A DNA stretch of 64,000 nt from Medicago truncatula. Lineage: Eukaryota; Streptophyta; Magnoliopsida; Fabales; Fabaceae. The notes under the pieces were generated by a model. The model made no database searches. It had not been told where the DNA came from and saw only the letters and a list, made by a program, of their open reading frames with translations. Each line of letters opens with the position of its first letter. The stretch's first letter is position 1. The stretch is taken from positions 31,864,755 to 31,928,754 of the forward strand of contig NC_053048.1 in the NCBI RefSeq assembly GCF_003473485.1. Reading direction: 5' to 3'. The position numbers and the translations under genes were made by a program. Of this stretch, positions 54,501-64,000 are shown one piece after another.

Positions 54501-56940
54501 TTATAAATCCCATTGCAAATGCCTCCTAGGGATACTGTAAGAAACATTTATAGTGGTGGTTCCATCTGCACTTGGAGGGTAATATGGTGAATCTTCTGCA
54601 TATTCAGTTGGTAGTGACATCCAATGCAAACTTGGCTTCCAATCTGCTTCTCTAAGGACCCTTAATATTTCCTTCAACACTACCTTGCTTCCTTCGGCTG
54701 ACAAATGAACCCCATCCCTAACAAAAAATAATAATATTTATTAAGTTCTCTGATCTAAATTCTTCCGCTAGACTCAACCTTGTTGATATCTTCGTTTATA
54801 TAAACGATGATAGAAATATATAACACATATATACTCTTGTATATGAAAGAATAATAATAATGCCACGTGGATGTGAGTTGGGGTCTATGTGGAATAATTA
54901 ATCTAGGGTTTAGCTAGCAATAATGATGTGTATTTTTATTTGTATACACAAAAGTAGTTGATAGCTGCAAGTCAGCAACTAACATATTTGGAGATGTTAA
55001 GGAAATAACTGTAGGATTAAAAAAATGCAGAAAAAGTAAAAGTGGAAAATACTAATTGAAAGTACCACTAGAAACTATAAGGCTATAAAGAATATTTCTA
55101 CTCACGTAAAGCTGACATCTAACCAGTCCTCTCTTTCCTGGATTGCAGACCATAGATTAACAACTTTCAAATTCATCTCATCACATAGTTCCAACAGTGC
55201 CCTAGCATATATTCCACAATGTTCATTTGTTCTTCCAGTCTGTGTTGCACTGGACTCATCCAAGCCATAAAAAATGTTAGAAATATATGAGTCATGTATA
55301 CAATTTAAAAGAAAAAATTATACTAGAAAGAAAATCCATCAACCTGAGTTTTTTCTTGATTTGTACTTCACTGATGGGAGGAGAGGTGAGAAATATAAGG
55401 CGGATATGATCCGAGAGGCTCTGAAAAGCATTGTTATTTTGTGTTAAACTTTACACTAAAAAATTATGAATCATATTTATTGATTTACTATGCAAAGCAT
55501 CTTTACCTTAATAGTGTATACAAATTAAATCATAACTTTGTTTATAAAAAATAAATAAATAAATCATAACTTATTGTATGTGGAAAAACATTATTTACCT
55601 TTAGGTAGTTAGCAATCTTCCTCATATTTTCTTTATATTCTTCAATGGGAACATGAGGACCAAGACCAGATGGGTGGGGGTGAATTGAATCATTTCCACC
55701 AAAGTAGATAATTACCAATGATGGTTGGACATAAGCATCCTAAGTTGATTAAAAAACATAACAAGACAAAATGGTTATTGCTTATATCTCAATCTTACCA
55801 TTAATCCAAGTAATTATACATTTGTGATTCACCATAATGAGTAATTAGTAATCACATTATGCATAGCTAAGTCAAAATCTAAACAATCAAACAAATTAAA
55901 AAAAAATTGAGTTAATTTATGTGCTAGATTCCTAAAACTAATTAATGTGTTAAGACATTTAGACTATTTCAATTAGTTGACTCCATTTAGATATGTAGAC
56001 ATTGCTCAAATAAAATAATAAAATAAAACAGCTAGCATTATTATTTATGAAAAAAAATTAAATATTCAAGAGGATAACGATGGAATATTAAAATAAAAAA
56101 TAATTATTGGAATATTGAAAAGGAACCCAATGGAATATTCAAAAGGATACCATTAGAATCTGTTAGATACCTTAGGAAAAACTTCATCAAGAACCTCCAA
56201 AGCACGTCGTGAATTCCATCCAGAGTATCCCCTCAATACTATGTCCGCCTATAAATATGTCAATATTACACACAAATTTATTAATTTATATTCACCATCA
56301 ATAACTACAAAAAAAAATAAAAAAATATGTATGTATATGTAAACCAAAATAATGCATTTCAACTGAAAAGTGCTCAAACACTTATCAAGTCTATCAACTT
56401 ATCAAGAAAAAGTCCACTTAGATTTCTCATCTTGTTTAACAAATATTATTGTTAAATAATATAATATCCAAGAAGAAAATAACTCTTAGTAAATTAATTA
56501 TTTTTAACTCAATATTTTCACTATTTTAATAGTTGGTCAATTCAGCTTCATTATACTTGGTGATTAGTTAGTTACAGGTTGGAGAATTTTTTTGCAATAT
56601 GTAAGAATCAAAATCTGGACCTCATTAATAATATATCTTCGACGTTTCAAACCATACCATTGGATTATACCTTGGAGGATAAGTTTCACTATATTTAAGT
56701 GTACATTTAACCCTAAAACACTAAAAAAATATACAAGAAGATGCAGAATATGCAAAAATGTACTTGAAGAACATGAAAGTATATATATAATAGCAACCAT
56801 AAAATGATATAGAGTAGAAAGAAAATGACCTTTCTAGCATACAAATTAGCTAGAATAGCACCCCAACCACCATTATCAAAACTCATCTGAATTATGGAGG
56901 AGCCAAATAGCACGATTTGAGGTCTCATTGGTCCTGCCAT
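54501..56940 (-). CDS. GDSL esterase/lipase, CPRD49-like, paralogue 7
   Basis: Predicted SGNH ester hydrolase, 255 residues, the most canonical copy. Exons: 56830-56940, 56171-56248, 55599-55739, 55344-55420, 55106-55249 and 54501-54717. MAGPMRPQIVLFGSSIIQ at the N-terminus, Ser15 nucleophile, Gly47 in GYSGWNS, Asn79 in GGND, Asp185 and His188 in DGVH. The HPHPSGLGPHVP motif after block III is also present. It has no signal peptide. The C-terminus RRHLQWDL differs from the others. A TATA box lies 91 bases upstream. It sits 11 kb from paralogue 6, separated by transposons, and shares no flanks with paralogues 1 to 5. Probably functional. Confidence 0.9.
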
Positions 56941-57030
56941 AACTTTATACTATGTTGTTATTTTATTTGGCTCCCTCTCACTCAAACACTACTCCTGAGA
57001 TGTTGCACTATGTATCATATTGGAATCACA

Positions 57031-57037
57031 ATTTATA
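57031..57037 (-). promoter_or_regulatory. TATA box of paralogue 7
   Basis: TATAAAT on the minus strand (context CATCTATAAATTGTG), 91 bases before the ATG. Confidence 0.55.
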
Positions 57038-57039
57038 GA

Positions 57040-58021
57040 TGTGGATTTTATTATTTTTTTGATTATTTTTCTCCCCCTAGGGCCAGTTTGCAGTCCTTGC
57101 CACGTTATATGCTTGCCTACGTAGCTGGCAATCATAGCTTATTATATTCTCAAAATTTCCCATTTCAACATTATCCATGATTCAATGGGATGTAATATTA
57201 CTAGTATCTTTCGTATAAATAACAACCACATAATATTTTTATTTTAAAAACGATTCTTATTCAAGACCAAAAAAAATAAAACTTGTTCACATGCAATAAT
57301 TGTATTCATAGAATTTTTTTTTGGCTCAATTACTTGTGTCATTTTCATTAGCTTTTATTTTAGAAATATTATTGTTTTGAAAACTAAGAAGTTAATTCAT
57401 TTTACAAATTTTTGTATCTTTATTGCTTTTGAAAAAGTGAGAATCTAAATTTTTTTATCAAAAGTTAAAATCATTTTGATATTTTTTTATTATAGTAACA
57501 AACATGAAATGAGAGTTTCAGCTTCTTTTTTTTTTTTTTAAAAAAAAGAATCTAAATTATTGAATGTATGTTTTTTTTTTTTTTTTTTTAATTTATCCGT
57601 AATAAACAGCCCTAAGTGAGTTTAGTTAACTATAGCTTGTTTTATACCTCATTTCCCATGTCAAAATTAGTTATCACTATTTCAGTTAGTTAGGGATTAT
57701 GTGGTTGATCTTATCTGAACATATAAGCTTGTAATCATTCATTTGTAAATCATTTTTTGGATGAAGTGACAGATTTCAATGAAAATTGCCAATAAAAGTG
57801 TTTACAATAATTTATGTAACTTGTAAATTTCTAACTTTAACAATGAAAATTGATTGCAAAGCAAACTTATGACATCTAACAATAAATTATAAAGTAAAAC
57901 AACTACTTAATTAATAAATTAATGTGGAAAGTGTAACAAAATTTACAAATCAAAATAGTACAAGACAAAAAAAAAAGTATAAATTATCATCAGAGAGTTC
58001 TATACTTCGTACCGATAAAAC
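57040..58021. other. Upstream region of paralogue 7
   Basis: No gene. It includes poly-T/poly-A inverted runs at 57.52-57.59 kb and unassigned AT-rich sequence. Confidence 0.3.
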
Positions 58022-58035
58022 AAAAAACTAATTAA

Positions 58036-58181
58036 TTTTTTTTTTTTTGGTCTTAGATGAAGTGGTAATCCACTGAAAATAAACCCACACACAACTGTGA
58101 GGTCCCGGGTTCGAACCCAGGTCATGACGTCCGACCTTGCAATTTCGGTATTTGCCAGTTGAGCTAGGACTTCTAGACAAA
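58036..58181 (-). mobile_element. tRNA-derived SINE with 14-bp target-site duplication
   Basis: Minus strand: A-box TAGCTCAACTGGCAAA and B-box GGGTTCGAACCC, then TTCAGTGGATTACCACTTCA and a T/A-run that is the tail. AAAAAACTAATTAA flanks it exactly at 58022-58035 and 58182-58195. 146 bp. The intact duplication indicates a fairly recent insertion. Confidence 0.85.
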
Positions 58182-58269
58182 AAAAAACTAATTAAATTTA
58201 ACACTAAATAGAAATTCAACAAAGTACACGATTAATACAATGTAGTTTGTCCCTAAATTTTTTTTCTCT

Positions 58270-58770
58270 CTCTTCTCTCCTTTTAAACTCCAGTCGTCAT
58301 CCCTTTCTTCTTCTTCTTCTTCTTCTTGTCTATTGAAACAAGGTGATTAAGCGTCAATTTTGAATAAGTGATTATCACATATTTTTAGCTTTCTGGAATT
58401 CGTTTTTAGTGTTTTCATCGTCTCTAGAAGACTCTGTTTGTTTTTATTTTTCTTCTTTGTGCGGTGTGTTTTTTATTTCACGTCTTAGTACGATGTTTAT
58501 TTGATTTAAGTTGAAAGATTAACTTTGAGCAAGTGCATATCCGATCAATAACTTTGATATCGTCAATGTTGCAGTTTGGAGACACGAGTATTCCGGAGAC
58601 TTGAATATACTCATATTTGTAGGCATAAGCACTTTGTCGTTTTATGTTGTTGATGTGAGTTTGTTCGTAGATTCATCTTTTTTATTTTTAGCGACTTTGA
58701 TTTTATATTGTATCGATGTACTCTATCATTTTGAATGAATGACTATCGTTTATTTTTGAAAAGAAAAAAA
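58270..58770. repeat. Dispersed repeat related to the MULE interior at 13.9-14.3 kb
   Basis: Shares GTGCGGTGT, AAGCACTTTGTCGTT/AAGCATTTTGTCGTT, GAGTT/GTTTGC-AGATTCA and GTACTCTATCATTTTGAATG with 13940-14290, in the same order. No matching terminal repeats were found here. It starts with a (CTT)n tract at 58.305-58.325 kb. Confidence 0.55.
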
Positions 58771-59422
58771 GAAACAAAGAGTACAAGATTAATATAGAAG
58801 TGTAAGAACAAATCAATGATATTATGAACAGGGAAACCCAATACAAGTCAATTAAATTAGTTGTTAGCTTCTTAAAAAAAAAAAATAGTTGTGTTATTTT
58901 AATCACGGTCAAACTAAAACAAACTTGATACACTCATTTTAAAACTGGTTTCACTCCTCGTGATCAAAATCGTTTTTATTATGATTGTAAGTAACTAAAT
59001 CAACAACACAATTGATATCGATGAAATTCATACTATACTTAATGCAACGATATCACGATGAAATATCTGAGATTTTTGTTGTTTCCTTTTTTAGCTTCTC
59101 GATCTAGACTCTAATACTTTTTTTTTTTTTTTTGAGAGAAAGGTGCTTATAACATTTTATTTATGATAATTTGTTTAATACTTCTTGTACTCTGAAAAAT
59201 TTAGTCACGGTATTCTAGTTTGAATTAAATTGATACATTTTTCAAGTTAAATAATGGTGATTCATCGTTTCATCCTATTTTTAACTCCCTATAATTTCTT
59301 CCAAACCTAACCCACTGGAAATCTTTAATTCATCACCATGTGATTTTAAAATTTGTCTAGTATGAACTTCCAATAATAATTTAAGCATTGACTTTTACTA
59401 TTTAAAAAAAAAAATTACAATG

Positions 59423-59426
<4 letters not shown>

Positions 59427-59475
<49 letters not shown>
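59427..59475. repeat. (TA)n microsatellite
   Basis: About 24 TA units without interruption. Confidence 0.95.
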
Positions 59476-59482
<7 letters not shown>

Positions 59483-59539
59483 TCAAAATTTACTAAAATT
59501 TTAATATCCCTGTTCTATTCAAATGATCTTAGAAGGATG

Positions 59540-60850
59540 CGTCGATGTTAAATTTTACCCGACCATGAGGTGGTGGTTGCTAACGAAAATGACTTCTATC
59601 TGAACTTGTCGCGTGGGCATTAGCAATTTTAGGCTCGACATGTGGCTGTCTGGGCAACACAATTGGTCTTGTACCATTGTTGTTCACGGATTGTTGAGCT
59701 GCTCGACGGTTGCGAATTCTTGACGAAGGGTCATTAGCTGATTTTCAATCCTCCAACAAGTGGACAACTCGATCAATTATCTTAGCAACGGTTTTCTTTA
59801 CATCTTTCCAAAGTTTAAGATTTCGATGCTTCCATAGACGCCAAAGAAAAGCAGCAAAGCATTGAGAATTGTCGCACGAAATATCTTACAAAAGCTTAAA
59901 AATGGCTTCGATTGTTGACCATGTACGGAGACGTGCATGATTCACTTCCAAAGGCCACTTTGATGCCAGACCTACACAACAAAAGAATACGCAAAAAATA
60001 CATGGGTGAGCTCTTCAGACGGGTCGTCACAAGTAACACTAGATAGTGGGTATTGTACTCCTTTATCTTGAAGTCTAACTTGAGTAGGCAAGCATCCTCT
60101 ACACATAAACGATAAGCACTTTTGACCAAGTACATCTCGTTTTTCTCTGCTTTTCAAATCAACTTGTCTTCCACCACTTGCTTAACTAATGGAGTTTTCA
60201 AAATTAATGAAGCAATATCATGACTAAGAACTTGCTGAATGTTTTCCTTGCTCCAAGGTTTTGGTTAATTGTTAATTAAACTGCTCACTAAAAAACCGTT
60301 CTAATAATGGGCTCCCAAAATGGTATCATCAATTTGTTCACCGTTCACTAACCAAAGTTCATTGAGAATGGAAATAGAATTGCCTATTCCGATGCTCCAA
60401 CATGCCCCTCATCTAATAATGTACAGTGTCTTCAAAATCATGCGCCACACATAACTTGGGTTGTGATCCAAATTAGCAGTAATGCAGTTTTAGTTTGGAA
60501 AGTATAGAGCATTGAAAATGCGGGAAACTAGAGAATTATGCTCAGTTTGAAGTTTCAACCATTGTTTATCAAACATCGCAAGATTAAAAGTTGGTAAATA
60601 TTTGAATCCCATACCTCCGTAATTTTTATGCATAGATAACTTCTCCTAAGATAACCAATGAATTCCTCAATTATTGGCTCCATCATGTCCCGGCCAAAAA
60701 GATTCATCATTTTTACTATAGTAGAAATAAAAGAAGTAGGTAAAAGAAAAATATTCCTAACATACGTTGGGATAGCCTAAACATTTGCTGCTTCATGAGT
60801 TAATCTTCTACCGAATCAAATCAAATCTATGTTTAACGCTCCCGTAATTT
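59540..60850 (-). mobile_element. Decayed LINE remnant
   Basis: Minus strand, many stops. Readable from right to left: AIPTYVRNIFLLP, YGGMGFKYLPTFNLAMFDKQ, YVWRMILKTL, then the zf-RVT block (VKSAYRLCVEDACLL) and a frayed C-terminus. Typical order for the second half of a plant LINE ORF2. Confidence 0.75.
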
Positions 60851-62880
60851 TTTATTTTAATCTTTTTTATCATATTTTTTATGTTAATACTTACGGCTTT
60901 GAATCCATTTTTCAACTGAACACTGCCTCTCCTCCGTGACATGATAAGACGTTGTATCCGGACAAGCGTATACTCTAGGTACATTATGTGTTGTTTATTA
61001 TTTTAAAATCGAATCTCTTCTACCAAACGTATCGTCAACATTACATAGGTATTCATATTCTATAAATAAATAAAAACCATGGTATAATAAAAAATATCGT
61101 TAGTTGATTGGTCTTTGCTGTTGTTTAAATTATATTTAACCCATTTCAAATAATTACTCAAAAAAAGAAAAAAACTCATTTCAAATATGATTCTTAATTT
61201 ACATGCAACCAATGTTTGTAACAAAAAAATAAAACCAATGCCGTGAGTTTAGCGCAATTACTTTCTCACAACATAATAAATTAATGTTCAAAGATTCATT
61301 GTGAGAGTGGTCGTCATATTCAGTATATAAAGAAGCTAAAATAACAGTGAAACATATAATTTATAAATGAATGTTTTTGATCGGTGTCATCTCAGAAAGA
61401 AAAACTTTTTATTTACGCATGTGTGTTTAAATAATTTAAAAAATGACATTTGTATAATCATTTTAGGATAATTTTCTATTTACTTTATCTCTTTTGTATA
61501 TGTTTTCGTATCAGTACCTACTTTTCTTTGTGTATATTTAATTATCACATAAATTATCCTATAAATGATTGATCAAATAACATTCCTCAAATAATTTGCT
61601 CTATTCATACGATGTCAGGCATGTTGTCAATTTTTGGGTTAAAAATAATTTCCCGTTGTTCTTTGGGTGCAATTACTGCATGTGTAGTAAAGAAGATAAG
61701 TAAACACGCTTATCACACAATTGGCAAAGGTCTAGAAGGTGAATAATTTGATTAACAATTTGTCCATTTTATATGATGATTCACACACATATATGTATGT
61801 CACATTGTACAAGATTCTTAAACAGGCAAGAATATGCTGTGGGGAAGAGTTTCACAATTATTGCACTTTAATTTATTATTCACAACAATTTCTTATTGGT
61901 TTAATTGAGAGTTTGTATAACTGATAGAATCCGATGAGCACAGCAGCTCCTTGATGCTTGATTGATAGTAGTTGATTAAAATAATAAATAATTTAACCAC
62001 ATGATTTTTTATTCCAGCTTATCTAAAAATGACATATTTAAATTTAAATTTCCATCCATCGTTGAATAACATACTTTTGATACAGTCATACACAATTTAT
62101 ATTTCAACTTTAGTAGATTGAAATGTAAATATTAATCAAGTCAAAATAGATGTCATTCTCGAACTTAAGATTTGGATCAACAATCACACAAGTGTGTGAA
62201 TGAGAAGGAATAATCCAAATTCATTATCCAAACGTGCCTCGCGTGACTGTGTCATGAATATTCTATAAGGTGTAGATAATACGAGTATTGATCACAAACA
62301 AAAAAGAATAATCTGAGGATTCCCACACAAAACCTTGGACTTAGGTTAAAGAAATTATTAGTCCACAAATTATTGACAACACACTTACATTCACTTTTTA
62401 ACATTTTGCAATAATATAATTTCTACGAGTAAGATGGGTGGTTTAGCTTTATCGACATGACTATTTTGAGCACATGGATAAAGGGTCAGGTAAGGAGAAA
62501 TACAATCTTCTATGTAATGATTTGTTTGGATGATAATATAATTGCAAGAGTTTCTTTCATTGGTAAAAAGGTAGATCTTGATTTAAAAGTTATGGATTTG
62601 AGTTCTAATATAGTATTTGAAAGAAGATAGATATAAATTCTTTTATGATATTTATTGAGTTCGAAAGTCTTTTCTATCTTTAAACTAGAGTATATCTCCA
62701 CATCATAAATTATTTTCATAAATAAAAGCACAATATTTTTCTCCCAAAGTTAGGGGAATTCTTTACTAAATGAAAAATTTAGGTGCATATATTTATAAGA
62801 TAAAATTAACTCAAAATTTAAATTTATAAAAAGTAATTATGTTGCGGCAAATGATTGAGTTTTAGGTTTTTTTTTTTTAT
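60851..62880. other. Gene-poor AT-rich stretch
   Basis: No convincing gene, terminal repeats or tandem array. The short open frames here have no similarity that I recognise. Confidence 0.3.
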
Positions 62881-62884
62881 TACA

Positions 62885-64000
62885 ATGCTAATCAAAACAA
62901 GAAAAAAAAAATAAAGAACAGGAGAACAAACAACACTCTAGAGAAAAAAGTTCCAGTTGTGTCAATTTTTAGAAGACTTCGAAGGTCTTCGGGAGGTGAA
63001 GTGTGGAAGGAAAAATCAATATATGAGGAAGCTCCAAGCTTGGCCAAAGAGTCTGCACATTGGTTCCATTCTCTTAGAGTATGACATATAGTAACATTAA
63101 TTTGATCAATAAGTTCCTTGATGTCTTGAATCAACACTGCATAAGTATGAAACTTTATTGGATGGCCTTTGATGAGATTAATACAATGCAGAGAGTCAGA
63201 ATAACAAACAAGATCAGCTATTACTACCATTTCTTTCGCCGGTAAAAGTCCATAGTAAATTGCCAAAAGCTCTCCTTGGAGAATATCACTTGAATTTTTT
63301 ATGAAACCAGAGAATCCTTACAAATAGAACCCAACATAATTACACAAGAGGCCACCAAAACCAGCCCTATATGGTGAGCCAATTTGACAACTTCCATCAA
63401 CATTAAGGATTGCATTAGAATGATTGTTATGATTTCATTTGATAAATCTGTCCTCTTCCGCGCTACTGGGGTTGATGATGAGGCAGTTGTTTGAAGGTTG
63501 CTACCATGCTTTGAATATTAAAAAAAAAAACACGGTGAAGAGACCAGTTATCTTAACTTAAACATATCATGTTTGGTAACGCCAAACCCACCAAATGATG
63601 GCAGCGAAGGTGAAGGGATGAGTACCTATAAGGTCATCTTTGAGCCAATCATGGGGGACCATACAATCATAGAAAAGTGGATGATTGAAATCGAAATGAT
63701 ACTATATTTTATTTTTTTTTGAAAATTCACAATCTCGGACACAATGGAGAAAAGTCTTTTCATGATGACCGCATCTAGTACATATAGAAGATGCTGAAAT
63801 ATTCTTATGATTGAGCAAAGAAAGAATGTTAGGTACTATTACTTACAAAACTCTAAGTTTAGAGCAGATACCAAAAAAACAAAAACAAAAAAAACTCTTA
63901 AGTTTAGAGCAGTTGTCACCTTAATAACATAGATATTGTTTTGCCAAAATGATGTGTACTTCTGAAGAAAGAAAATAAAATATTTTAGAAGATGAATCAT
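62885..64000 (-). mobile_element. LINE remnant with RNase H domain, runs off the window
   Basis: Minus strand. The RNase H part reads LQGELLAIYYGL, VCYSDSLHCINLIKG, KFHTYAVLIQDIKELI and REWNQCADSLAKLGA; the usual Gly of REGNQ is Trp. To the right a zf-RVT zinc knuckle is visible (CTRCGHHEKTFLHCVRDC). Stops separate the parts. The 5' part lies beyond 64000. Confidence 0.8.

Noticed and set aside
59896-60157. Two overlapping minus-strand open frames
   Set aside because: Pieces of the zf-RVT region of a decayed LINE in two frames, not separate genes.

Overview
The window is AT-rich plant nuclear DNA, most likely from a legume of the Medicago/clover type. The evidence is intron-bearing genes with GT/AG borders, dense MITEs (many with CTCCCTCCG ends), a MULE-like foldback element built on a GGTCCCTGCAAA motif that I associate with legumes, LINE remnants and tRNA-derived SINEs. 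Nothing bacterial or organellar was seen. The species call is inference.

The core of the window is a tandem array of seven GDSL/SGNH-hydrolase genes of the CPRD49 / isoamyl-acetate-hydrolysing-esterase subfamily. All lie on the minus strand, at about 4.0-6.8, 8.2-10.6, 16.9-20.3, 29.8-32.0, 35.6-37.8, 40.3-43.6 and 54.5-56.9 kb. I call them paralogues 1 to 7, left to right. Each has the same six-exon structure with the same intron phases. Paralogues 1, 2, 3, 6 and 7 have open frames of 249-257 codons. Paralogue 4 is open throughout but its ATG has become ACG. Paralogue 5 is a clear pseudogene with a frameshift, a lost splice donor and a nonsense codon. Paralogues 6 and 7 form a more canonical, older-looking pair. 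Paralogues 1 to 5 are closer to each other and share flanks, so they arose by later local duplication. Paralogues 2, 4 and 5 carry Ala at the position I infer to be the oxyanion-hole Gly.

The array decays and reshuffles. There is a ghost exon 1 near 21.1 kb, and orphan copies of the downstream flank of paralogue 6 lie near 14.5 kb and 23.4-26.1 kb. Paralogue 2 looks mosaic: its 3' end carries the same LINE insertion as paralogue 3, while its 5' end carries the same 5' insertion as paralogue 4.

Layout: 0.3-1.05 kb, last three exons of an unrecognised membrane protein on the plus strand. 1.6-3.4 kb, a MITE, tandem repeats and a LINE tail. 3.9-43.6 kb, paralogues 1 to 6 interleaved with LINE, gag, MULE-like, hAT-like, SINE and MITE insertions. 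43.7-49 kb, a nest of TIR elements and an ~85-bp minisatellite. 51.1-51.7 kb, a 36-bp minisatellite. 52.4-53.4 kb, a LINE. 54.5-57.0 kb, paralogue 7. 58-64 kb, a SINE, repeats and two LINE remnants running to the window edge. No ribosomal RNA, functional tRNA or CRISPR array was seen.

Exon coordinates were read by hand from splice-site consensus and comparison between paralogues; no transcript or database evidence was available.
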